Positions 33,701 through 39,610 of a stretch of DNA of 64,000 nucleotides are shown here, one piece after another. Position 1 is the stretch's first letter. Each line of letters starts with the position of its first letter. Location: positions 558,001 through 622,000 of the forward strand of contig NZ_VOSM01000002.1 of assembly GCF_007997015.1 (NCBI RefSeq), read 5' to 3'. The notes below the pieces were generated by a model. That model did not search any database. It was given only the letters and a program-made list of their open reading frames with translations, and had not been told where the DNA came from. The DNA is from Lujinxingia vulgaris (GTDB lineage Bacteria; Myxococcota_A; Bradymonadia; Bradymonadales; Bradymonadaceae). The position numbers and the translations under genes are program-made.

Positions 33701-34325
33701 CTTTGACGTGACGGGCGCCAGGCTCAAGGATGTAGCGGGTGGTGAAGCCCACGAGCGGTACGCCGTCAGAGGTGGGGAGGTTGCCGCGCACCGCGTCGGC
33801 CAGATCGGCCTCATACGCGTTGACCATCGCCTGGTTGAAGAAGCGCAGCATGGTCACAAACTCGCCACCTCGCCCCCGCACCTCGATGATCGCCGCCTCG
33901 CCATTGGAGCCGTCGTTGACCACGACGATCTCCTCCGGGTCCACCACCTCCAGAAAGAAGGCCGGGAAGAGCTCGCCGAAGGCGTCGCGCCCCCCGCCGC
34001 CGAGGGGATCGCCCTGGGTTTCGGGGCGTTTTAAGTCGGCGTCGATCAGCGATCCGCCAAAGATGCCGGAGCCGCGGTTAAAGGTGCGATCCTGGATGAT
34101 CAGACGTACCTGATCGTTCTCCAGGACCCAGTCGCCGACCTCGCCAAGGGCGGTGGGGCCGCCGATGAGCTGGGTGCGGTGGGTAATGCGCTCGGCGCTG
34201 GCGTAGGGGGCGGGCCCCTCGTCTTCGCAGCCGCTTAAGGCAAAACCGGCGGCGATGATGGCGAGGGTGGCCAGCGCGCGGAGCGCGCCGGCCTGGCGAG
34301 TGCGGGTGGGGTGGGTCGACAGCAT
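30702..34325 (-). CDS. Giant CehA/McbA-like PHP metallohydrolase lipoprotein
   Basis: About 1207 residues. Lipobox FALSGCED. The N-terminal ~400 residues are a beta-rich domain, followed by carboxypeptidase-regulatory-like beta sandwiches (for example VEGRAFDAFTGEPVGAHAQV and EVVVVDQSGSPVPAKLTV). The C-terminal third has a PHP-type metal site: GDFHMHAQGS, VATDHNYIS, GLELTTFEAGHFNAF, QVNHPRDSLLG and TATGNSDSHSA. CehA and McbA hydrolyse carbamate or phosphate esters, and lipoprotein versions are common in Myxococcota. The ATG at 34325 is chosen because GGTGA lies 7 bases upstream. The operon order is porin, this gene, EF-hand protein. The substrate is unknown. Confidence 0.85.
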   Translation of the reverse strand: MLSTHPTRTRQAGALRALATLAIIAAGFALSGCEDEGPAPYASAERITHRTQLIGGPTALGEVGDWVLENDQVRLIIQDRTFNRGSGIFGGSLIDADLKRPETQGDPLGGGGRDAFGELFPAFFLEVVDPEEIVVVNDGSNGEAAIIEVRGRGGEFVTMLRFFNQAMVNAYEADLADAVRGNLPTSDGVPLVGFTTRYILEPGARHVKVEAELVNNAQASLTFPNRDIVNAIGTFLPDINFSGFTVPTGMVLGMGALNSIFLPEMGFDLRFGLEEVYQRPIELPAFPGHITDLVATSSERGVSYGFASAAAPDSNFVYNKNEAYGGQTNPYDMLFLFYASGFGGVFTHELPTRLAPSFCDPERPAAEVCAEIEENCQSGDCQELGQQCLQRYDTCVAQRAEFPDRFKFTNYFILGDGDVASLRDELYRIRDEETVKVEGRAFDAFTGEPVGAHAQVFIYEGIEGAASLDEACTPTESARPRIFNQVFTNEAGYFQLDLPAGRYCHRVRATGETSGFSAFEVGSQPLNLRAEAPGSGRVEVVVVDQSGSPVPAKLTVVGVYEPQPGQNTRDFLFDLEVGEKWRTSEFASYDEGDTAPRRYIEGIAFAGADGRAHINLRPGSYTAYVSRGTEYSLFSQPIEVSAGGIARVQATIEHQMKVEGYLNGDFHMHAQGSIDSGLDYNERVISVAAEGVDVVVATDHNYISDYMPYIYRNNLQPFLRSIVGLELTTFEAGHFNAFPLRQDITSMNRGSMAWQDVPPQQIFDALREMGSLGPDRTIVQVNHPRDSLLGYFNQHYVNALTGVAELPVNSAEPGSTDKIIATVSTPNGPAFVKQNDDGTYASTFSDDFDAIEIYNGKRVHLLRHYRMPVDKVDLPQEIVDQLTEEQYEALPDEAGVILCDDDEVAYPGGLDDWYTFLNTRRPDGTYRRYTATGNSDSHSAASAGDPEPGYPRNYFYVGHNDAQAMTPDQLVDALQNHNNVVTNGPFIAMSVDGKPLGSTVVSTTGEVTLDLEAHAADWVGVERFEIVANGEVVYQGTIELGEEGSWSDSVTLELDGDTWFVMEATGDTNLFPVVMPEEIPQVNFEAALGSLAGSFGFGGAVEGLSPSETGEVRPLAFTNPIWVIDDRAGEGRTMFEPPNPTAASCVDGTFEAAQMAGALRDYVPFGERRLDAKSVPLHLHEHNTPIDRTQGDLRDVRLIFEHWGHGH

Positions 34326-34366
34326 GTTCACGTCACCGGGAGTGGGGGAGGGCACGTCGAGGCTGC

Positions 34367-35869
34367 TTACCAGCTGAGCTGAAGGAGCAGATCGAGGCGA
34401 TCGTTGTCGAGACGGCGCGCGTCCTGCTCGGTGGTCAGGGTGTAGTTGGCCATCACGCGCACCGGGTAGGTGGGCGCGTTATAGTTGAGGCCGATCGTGT
34501 GGTAGGTGAGCGCGTCGTTCTCAAAGATCACGCTGGGCTCATCGCCGTAGCTGCTTGAGGGGTCGTAGCTGGCCAGGCGGTAGGCCGGCTGAATGCCGAA
34601 GGGGGCCTGGTAGGCGAGCTGCACGGAGTAGCCCAGCGCGCTGAGCTCCGGGTCATCGGGGAGGTCGGGGGAGTCGACGCTTGCGGCCACGACGTTGGCC
34701 AGCACGGAGGCCCCGAAGAGGTTGACCTGAAGGTCGGCCGTCCAGCCCTGGCGAACGCGGTCGACGCGGTTGGGCTCCTCGCCAAAGGTGTCGTCGTTGT
34801 AGAAGACGGCGCTCCCCAGGGCGACTTCATCGCCCCAGTGCAGCATGAGCCGGCCGAAGTAGGCCAGGCGATCGTTTGCGTTGAGCGAGGCGTTGGGGCC
34901 GTTGCCGTTGGTCGCCGCCAGCGCGTAGCTGATGCCGGGGCCCTCATCATCTTCGCCGCCGAAGAAGTAGTCGCCGCGAAGCTGCACCCCGATCTGGCGG
35001 CCGGCCGAGAGGCCGTCGACGTTATAACCTTCCACATTCTGCACGCCGCGGTTGGCCACCGCGCGGTGCACGAAGAGGAGGTTGCCGGTGGAGATCAGGT
35101 CTTCGACGTCAAAGGGCGCTTTGAACTGCCCGACGTTGATCTCCAGAAACTCCAGCGGCGCATAATAGGCGTAGACGTCGGTCATGCGCAGGGCGAGCTC
35201 ATCGACCGGGGAGTCCTGGCTGGTGCGCACGAGGCGGCTGCCGGCGTCGAACTGAAAGACAAAGCCCAGCCCGTTGTCCATCTGCCCGGTGGTGGTCAGA
35301 CGCGCATCGGCCATGGTGAAGCCGTCGTTGCGCCCGATGAGCGCGACGTTGGGATCGTCTCCGATGGCGGTGTAGCCGGCGCGGATGTAGCCGCCCAGGC
35401 TGAGCGTCCAGGGGCCGGCGAAAGAGTCGCCGTTACCGGCGATGACCACGCCGCCAGACGGGGCTTGAGCAGGGGAGAGGGCGACGGTGCCCACCGGAGG
35501 CTGCTCCGGGCTGAGCTCTTCGTTGACCTCCTCATCGCTGAGCTCGACCTCCTGCGTATCCACGATCGTGGCCTGGCGGCCCTGGCGCTCTTCCACCGGA
35601 TCGACCAGCTCGCCGGGCGCCGCTTCGCGGCGCGCTTCTTCTTCGGCGGACTGCTGCGCCTGGCTTACGGCCTCCTCCGGCGCCGCCTGGGCATCATCGC
35701 CTTGTCCCTCCGGGTCGGCCTCGGGGTCGCCTTCGCTCAACGCGGGCGGGTTGGTGCCGTCGAGCTCACGCTCTTCGGGGCTATCGGGCTCCTGGGCCCA
35801 CGCGTCGGTTGCAGTGAGGAGGGAGAGCGCGACGATGGCGATCGCCGCCCTGGACTTCATACGCACCAT
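34367..35869 (-). CDS. Outer-membrane porin (phosphate-selective O/P-like)
   Basis: 500 residues. Signal peptide ending DAWAQ, an acidic/Gln-rich N-terminal region of about 110 residues, then a beta-barrel of the OprO/OprP or alginate-porin type: LSLGGYIRAGYT, FTMADARLTTTGQMDNGLGFVFQFDAG, and FLEINVGQFKAPFDVEDLIST. It ends in alternating strands with a terminal aromatic (LLLQLSW). It starts the operon with the CehA-like lipoprotein and EF-hand protein, suggesting uptake of a substrate or product processed by the hydrolase, perhaps a phosphorylated compound (inference). RBS AGAGG precedes the ATG. Confidence 0.85.
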   Translation of the reverse strand: MVRMKSRAAIAIVALSLLTATDAWAQEPDSPEERELDGTNPPALSEGDPEADPEGQGDDAQAAPEEAVSQAQQSAEEEARREAAPGELVDPVEERQGRQATIVDTQEVELSDEEVNEELSPEQPPVGTVALSPAQAPSGGVVIAGNGDSFAGPWTLSLGGYIRAGYTAIGDDPNVALIGRNDGFTMADARLTTTGQMDNGLGFVFQFDAGSRLVRTSQDSPVDELALRMTDVYAYYAPLEFLEINVGQFKAPFDVEDLISTGNLLFVHRAVANRGVQNVEGYNVDGLSAGRQIGVQLRGDYFFGGEDDEGPGISYALAATNGNGPNASLNANDRLAYFGRLMLHWGDEVALGSAVFYNDDTFGEEPNRVDRVRQGWTADLQVNLFGASVLANVVAASVDSPDLPDDPELSALGYSVQLAYQAPFGIQPAYRLASYDPSSSYGDEPSVIFENDALTYHTIGLNYNAPTYPVRVMANYTLTTEQDARRLDNDRLDLLLQLSW

Positions 35870-36478
35870 GATCAGGGCCTCTGCTCAATCATTGAAAGGG
35901 AATCACATCGCGCCACGCGCGTTACTTCATCGATGGCGGCCGCAGGCTGGCTCTACAAGGGGAGTAGCAGCGGACGCGCCGGGCTGGAGATACCGCCCAA
36001 GGTGTACACCACGCCAAAATCAGCGTCCAGCCACCGGCCCGGCTCGCCGCAGAGCAGTCGCAAAGTGGGTCCCCACCACCCGCCACCGTAGGGGGACCCC
36101 TTGTGGGTCCCCGCCCTGGGAGTTCCGGAGGGGCACAAGACCCCTCCCTACGGATTGGGTGGGTTCTCCATAAAAAAACCTCGTGGGACTTTGCGATTGC
36201 CCTGCCGGCTTGCCGTGGCGTCTGATACGTCAGGGCGCTTGCGCCTCGCCACTTGCGCCACGCAGGTCGCACCGGGCCGGTCGCAAATGGGTCTCCCGAC
36301 ATCACTACGCCCGCGATCCTGTCGTTTCCTTTTGGGCTTCCTTCTATATATAAGGAGGGCGAGAGGGCGCGAATGACGAGGGACCAAAAAATTTGAAAAA
36401 AGCGTCTTGACGAGCACGGCGATCCGAGTATTCTCCCGACTCCCTGACGCGGCCCAGCCCGAAAGGGGGCCGGCTCCA
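35870..36478. other. 609-bp non-coding region with GC-rich inverted repeats
   Basis: Between the porin start and the first tRNA. It contains GTGGGTCCCCAC-like elements around 36064-36110 (two copies of GTGGGTCCCC, interleaved with GGGGGACCCC) and a related block near 36128-36150. Frames that cross it overlap the tRNA genes and show no gene-like features. The 3' end carries the tRNA promoter. Confidence 0.5.
36407..36434 (+). promoter_or_regulatory. Promoter of the tRNA-Ser pair
   Basis: TTGACG (36407-36412), 16-bp spacer, TATTCT (36429-36434), 45 bp before the first tRNA. Confidence 0.6.
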
Positions 36479-36561
36479 GGAGGAGTGGCCGAGCGGTTGA
36501 AGGCACCGGTCTTGAAAACCGGCAAGCGCAAGCTTCGTGGGTTCGAATCCCACCTCCTCCG
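36479..36561 (+). tRNA. tRNA-Ser (anticodon TGA)
   Basis: Acceptor GGAGGAG pairs with CTCCTCC. The anticodon arm is CCGGT-CTTGAAA-ACCGG with TGA, a long variable arm is present, and the T arm is GTGGG-TTCGAAT-CCCAC. CCA is not encoded. Reads UCA and related serine codons. It is not tRNA-Sec, which has anticodon TCA. Confidence 0.95.
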
Positions 36562-36617
36562 CTCTACAAAAATCCTGCTTGCAGGATGTTGTTTGATAAG
36601 TGAATAAGAACGAGTAC

Positions 36618-36707
36618 GGAGAGGTGGCCGAGTGGCTGAAGGCGCTCCCCTGCTAAGGGAGTATACGGCTTAAAACCGTATCGAGGGTTCGAATCCCTTC
36701 CTCTCCT
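36618..36707 (+). tRNA. tRNA-Ser (anticodon GCT)
   Basis: Acceptor GGAGAGG/CCTCTCC, anticodon arm CTCCC-CTGCTAA-GGGAG, long variable arm TATACGG-CTTAA-AACCGTATC, T arm GAGGG-TTCGAAT-CCCTT. No CCA. Reads AGC and AGU. Confidence 0.95.
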
Positions 36708-36806
36708 TCTCGACTCAACGTTCTGCCCTGGCACAGAGCTTTTGAAACGCATAAAGAGCTCGCTTCACCGCCTCGCAGAAAAATGAAAAAAGAGTCGAAA
36801 AAGTGC

Positions 36807-36835
36807 TTGCAAGACTGAAAAGGCGGTGTTAATAA
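36807..36835 (+). promoter_or_regulatory. Promoter of tRNA-Arg(ACG)
   Basis: TTGCAA (36807-36812), 17-bp spacer, TAATAA (36830-36835), 43 bp before the tRNA start. Confidence 0.6.
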
Positions 36836-36878
36836 AATGACCACGCCGGACGGAAGAACGGCAGCAAGCACATAGCAC

Positions 36879-36952
36879 GCACCTGTAGCTCAACTGGATA
36901 GAGCAATGGTCTACGGAACCATAGGTTGGAGGTTCGAACCCTTCCAGGTGCA
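36879..36952 (+). tRNA. tRNA-Arg (anticodon ACG)
   Basis: Acceptor GCACCTG/CAGGTGC, D arm with AGCTCAACTGGATAGAGC, anticodon arm ATGGT-CTACGGA-ACCAT giving ACG, T arm GGAGG-TTCGAAC-CCTTC. CCA not encoded. This is the bacterial tRNA whose A34 is converted to inosine by TadA, and tadA is the next gene (60 bp away). Confidence 0.95.
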
Positions 36953-36956
36953 CTTC

Positions 36957-36993
36957 GAAACGCTCTTAGGCTTCTAAGAGCGTTTCTTTGTTT
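36957..36993 (+). terminator. Intrinsic terminator between tRNA-Arg and tadA
   Basis: Perfect 13-bp stem GAAACGCTCTTAG with GCTT loop and TTTGTTTT tail. Partial read-through would link tRNA-Arg and tadA expression. Confidence 0.85.
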
Positions 36994-37011
36994 TCGGAGT
37001 AAGGTCTTACA

Positions 37012-37524
37012 TTGGCACGAAAGAACGTCGACACCATCTATATGATGCAGGCTCTGGAAGAAGCGGAGCGCGCGCAGGCCGAGGGCGAAGTCCCGGTGGG
37101 CGCGGTCGTTGTTCATGATGGCCAGGTCATCGCTCGCGGCTTTAATCGGCGCGAGAGCTGGCAAGACCCCACTGCCCACGCCGAGCTTATCGCGGTGCGA
37201 CGCGCCGCCGAGGCTCTGGGTAGCTGGAGACTCCATGAATGTACGGTCTACGTGACCTTAGAGCCCTGTCCGATGTGCGCGGGAATGTTAGTGAACGCGC
37301 GGGTAGGACGGGTGGTCTTCGGAGCACGTGACCCGAAAGCCGGCGCAATGCGCTCGCTGTACGCGATGGGCGAAGATCCTCGATTGAACCATCGAATTGA
37401 GGTCAAAGAAGGTGTCCTTTCAGCGGCCTGCGGGCGAGTTTTGAGCGAGTTTTTCCGCACCATTCGCGAGAGACGTAAGGCGACGGTAAGTGAAGATGAT
37501 TCATCAACTCAGGAATCATCTTAA
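37012..37524 (+). CDS. tadA: tRNA-specific adenosine deaminase
   Basis: 170 residues, TTG start with AAGG upstream (an in-frame ATG is at 37042, which would remove part of the first helix). The zinc deaminase motifs are HAE (His56, Glu58) and PCPMC (Cys86, Cys89). [21 protein letters not shown] and [16 protein letters not shown] identify TadA rather than cytidine deaminase. It converts A34 to I34 in tRNA-Arg(ACG), allowing decoding of CGU, CGC and CGA. It is embedded in a tRNA cluster: tRNA-Arg(ACG) upstream and tRNA-Ser(CGA) starting 5 bases after its stop. Weak start codon implies low expression. Confidence 0.95.
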   Translation: MARKNVDTIYMMQALEEAERAQAEGEVPVGAVVVHDGQVIARGFNRRESWQDPTAHAELIAVRRAAEALGSWRLHECTVYVTLEPCPMCAGMLVNARVGRVVFGARDPKAGAMRSLYAMGEDPRLNHRIEVKEGVLSAACGRVLSEFFRTIRERRKATVSEDDSSTQESS

Positions 37525-37528
37525 GTGC

Positions 37529-37615
37529 GGAGGGGTGGCCGAGTGGTCGAAGGCGCTTGATTCGAAATCAAGTGTACCTTCACGGGTACCGTGGGTTCGA
37601 ATCCCACCCCCTCCG
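37529..37615 (+). tRNA. tRNA-Ser (anticodon CGA)
   Basis: Acceptor GGAGGGG/CCCCTCC, anticodon arm CTTGA-TTCGAAA-TCAAG giving CGA, long variable arm GTACC-TTCAC-GGGTAC, T arm GTGGG-TTCGAAT-CCCAC. No CCA. Starts 5 bp after tadA, so it is probably processed from the tadA mRNA or a promoter inside tadA. Reads UCG. Confidence 0.95.
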
Positions 37616-37655
37616 TTGTTTATGCTCTTAAGATCTCGAAGGATGAGATCTTTTT

Positions 37656-37743
37656 GGAGAGGTGGCCGAGTGGCTGAAGGCGCACGCTTGGAAAGCGTGT
37701 ATACGTTAACCGCGTATCGAGGGTTCGAATCCCTCTCTCTCCG
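37656..37743 (+). tRNA. tRNA-Ser (anticodon GGA)
   Basis: Acceptor GGAGAGG/TCTCTCC (one G-T pair), anticodon arm CACGC-TTGGAAA-GCGTG giving GGA, long variable arm, T arm GAGGG-TTCGAAT-CCCTC. No CCA. Reads UCU and UCC. With TGA, GCT and CGA it completes the serine set. Confidence 0.95.
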
Positions 37744-37794
37744 CTCGACTCGGGTGGCCGGTTGACGGTTCACCCGGGGCCCCGCTAGGGTGGG

Positions 37795-37912
37795 GTTGTT
37801 CGACCCCTGAGCGGCCAGTGCGACCGCTGGCCTGGCACCCCGTCAGGTCCGGGAGGAAGCAGCGGACCAGGTTCAGGGTGTGCGCTGGCCGCTTGAGGGT
37901 CGAACGTGTTTA
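37795..37912 (+). ncRNA. ffs: Signal recognition particle RNA (small bacterial type)
   Basis: The conserved apical domain CAGGTCCGGGAGGAAGCAGC (37843-37862) is present with both internal loops for Ffh binding. The 5' strand TTCGACCCCTGAGCGGCC pairs with GGCCGCTTGAGGGTCGAA at the 3' end, giving a single hairpin of about 115 nt like E. coli 4.5S RNA. It guides co-translational membrane targeting with Ffh and FtsY. A strong terminator follows immediately. Ends are approximate. Confidence 0.95.
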
Positions 37913-37920
37913 GTCCTACG

Positions 37921-37963
37921 AATCCCGCGATGCCTTTCAAAAAGGTGTCGCGGGATTTTTTTT
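37921..37963 (+). terminator. Intrinsic terminator of ffs
   Basis: Stem AATCCCGCGA/TCGCGGGATT with an inner CCTTT/AAAGG extension, then a run of nine T. Confidence 0.9.
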
Positions 37964-38024
37964 TGCCCGAAATTCAGCGGATTTTGAGCCATCGGGCGGC
38001 GAACTGGCGAGTTCGATTGACCCG

Positions 38025-38200
38025 GCTCGCGTCGCGGTGCTAACAGGGCCGGGCTCGACGCGGCAGGAAGCTGGTGGAAAACCAGCGCTGCCCCCGCAAC
38101 TGTGATCGGCGATGAGCGTGTCATATCCCACTGGTTCTGCATTCAGAGTCGGGAAGGGGACGCGTGAAGATGACCCGAGAGCCAGGATATTGCTGCGTGG
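38025..38200 (+). promoter_or_regulatory. Cobalamin (AdoCbl-type) riboswitch
   Basis: The sequence contains the core elements in order: GGAAGCTGGTGGAAAACCAG, CGCTGCCCCCGCAACTGT (the B12 box half), CCACTGG, GGGAAGG, and GAGCCAGGAT. This order and spacing match the cobalamin riboswitch. B12 binding normally represses downstream genes by termination or by hiding the ribosome site. Downstream are two coupled lipoprotein genes (38370, 38837) instead of the usual btuB or cob genes. Confidence 0.9.
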
Positions 38201-38250
38201 AGATAGTTTCCCCCAATCGCTTCGGGAAGGTGGCGAGAGGAACGCAGCAG
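38190..38250 (+). other. Stem-loop downstream of the riboswitch core, candidate expression platform
   Basis: TGCTGCGT (38191-38198) pairs with ACGCAGCA (38242-38249), enclosing TTTCCC/GGGAA. It overlaps the end of the aptamer at GGATATTGCTGCG, so B12 binding could compete with it. There is no T-run directly after, and the next start codon is 120 bp away. Confidence 0.4.
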
Positions 38251-38369
38251 ATCGAGCGCAGGCGCGCCGATCCTTGAGGTCTGAGGCCAGCTGGCCCGGG
38301 CGTTGAGTTGGGGTTGTCCCGCTGCCGACCTTCGATCGCCATCCGAAGCACGCTGTGATGGAGATCGAG

Positions 38370-38840
38370 ATGAAGACGCTGAAAAATCGGGTGGATTTGA
38401 TGGCGCTGGTGCTGGCCGCGGGCCTGTCGCTTGTGGCCTGTGGTGAGACTGACGAGCCGGCCGAGGTAGACTGCTCGACCATGCCATGCGACCCGGAGCC
38501 CGAGGAGCAGGGCATCGAGGTGGCCGGGGAGTGGGAGACGAACTTCGGCGGTCAGGAGACGATCACCGAGGAGGTCTGGGGCCCGATGCTGCTGACCGAG
38601 TACGACAACGCCGCGCGCGAGGCGATCACGCAGAACACCCCCGACGCTGAGTACGGCCCCAACACCTACAACGTGATCGTGTGGACCGAGCCGGTCGACG
38701 ATTCCTTCTATTACTGCATGGTGGCCTTCGATCAGGAGACGGTGGAAGAGGCCCGTGCGATCGAAGCGGAGGCCGACGCCAGCGATCCGGAGAACGGGGG
38801 CTGCGGTGGCTTCTCCTGGACGAAGATGACGCGTCTATGA
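38370..38840 (+). CDS. Lipoprotein 1 under the cobalamin riboswitch, function unknown
   Basis: 156 residues. Lipobox LSLVACGET after a good hydrophobic core. The mature protein has an acidic N-terminal linker and a compact domain that starts GEWETNFGGQETIT and ends CGGFSWTKMTRL, resembling a small beta barrel in which a Gly-x-Trp begins the first strand (lipocalin-like, weak). Four cysteines in the mature part. GGAG is positioned before the ATG at 38370. The stop overlaps the start of the next lipoprotein (ATGA), so they are translated together. Regulation by B12 suggests a role in corrinoid or cobalt capture or in a B12-independent alternative. Confidence 0.8.
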   Translation: MKTLKNRVDLMALVLAAGLSLVACGETDEPAEVDCSTMPCDPEPEEQGIEVAGEWETNFGGQETITEEVWGPMLLTEYDNAAREAITQNTPDAEYGPNTYNVIVWTEPVDDSFYYCMVAFDQETVEEARAIEAEADASDPENGGCGGFSWTKMTRL

Positions 38841-39508
38841 AGCATTCGGCAGCGAAACTCCTGAGCACGTTGATGCTGGCCGCCGGGGGGGCGGTGGGCT
38901 GCGGAGAAGCCGTGGACCCGGTCGATGAGACGCCGTGGTGGGAGGGGCTTCCTTACGCCACCGAAGTTGTTTCGTTTGTGCCTGGCGAGGGCTCGGGATT
39001 TGGGGAGCAGGCGATGCCCGAGGTCGTGCTGGGGCCGCCCCAGGGCAAAGGCGATCGCGCGGCTTCTCTCGATGTGCTCAGCCTTGGCGATGGCGGGGAG
39101 ATCGTACTGGGCTTTGGCGATCAGACGATCGTCGACGGCCCCGGCCCGGACTTCGTGGTCTTTGAGAACGCGTTTTATGCCGATGGCGATCCGGAGCAGA
39201 TTTTTGCGGAGCTCGGCCAGGTCGCCGTGAGCGAGGATGGGGAGACGTGGGTGAGTTTTGCCTGCGATTTTACCCCTGACGACGCGCCGCCTTATACCGG
39301 GTGTGCCGGCTGGACGCCGACCCGGGAGTACGATGCGCTGGAGCATCCAACGCTCTCTCTGGAGATCAGCGGCGGCGATGGTTTTGACCTCGCTGACGCA
39401 GGCTTAAGCCAGGCGCGCTACGTGCGCATCAAGGACCTCTGGGGCGTGGGTGCCACCCCCAGCCAGGGCTTTGATCTGGACGCCGTGGGCATCCTGAACG
39501 CCGAGTAA
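38837..39508 (+). CDS. Lipoprotein 2 under the cobalamin riboswitch, surface-protein-like
   Basis: 223 residues, coupled to lipoprotein 1 by a 4-base overlap. Hydrophobic leader with a Cys after AAGGAVG, consistent with a lipobox. The mature region contains LSLGDGGEIVLGFGDQTIVDGPGPDF-type sequence, shared with a family of bacterial cell-surface proteins (discoidin-like beta sandwich pattern, YVRIKDLWG near the C-terminus). Conserved acidic residues in VSEDGETWVSFACDF could bind metal. I know no established function. A bidirectional terminator follows. Confidence 0.8.
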   Translation: MKHSAAKLLSTLMLAAGGAVGCGEAVDPVDETPWWEGLPYATEVVSFVPGEGSGFGEQAMPEVVLGPPQGKGDRAASLDVLSLGDGGEIVLGFGDQTIVDGPGPDFVVFENAFYADGDPEQIFAELGQVAVSEDGETWVSFACDFTPDDAPPYTGCAGWTPTREYDALEHPTLSLEISGGDGFDLADAGLSQARYVRIKDLWGVGATPSQGFDLDAVGILNAE

Positions 39509-39526
39509 GTTCGTCTCTACAATCAC

Positions 39527-39567
39527 GAAAAAGGCCGCGCTCCTTGAGAGGGGCGCGGCCTTTTTTT
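39527..39567. terminator. Bidirectional terminator between the lipoprotein pair and thrS
   Basis: AAAAAGGCCGCGC ... GCGCGGCCTTTTTTT, 12-bp loop, A-run and T-run on opposite sides. Confidence 0.85.
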
Positions 39568-39610
39568 GTGTTTTGAGCCTCCGAAGAGGCTTTATTTGAT
39601 CCTGAGAGGA

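Noticed and set aside
31734-34034. 766-residue open frame on the plus strand
   Set aside because: It is the antisense of the CehA-like lipoprotein gene. High third-position GC keeps the opposite frame open. Composition is Val/Ala/Gly/His biased with no domain.
36148-36531. Open frame overlapping the first tRNA-Ser
   Set aside because: It runs through the tRNA gene and its promoter, has no signal or domain, and sits in GC-rich repeats.
36479-36561. tRNA-Sec
   Set aside because: Anticodon is TGA on the tRNA gene, which is serine; selenocysteine tRNA has TCA. The acceptor is 7 bp, not 8.
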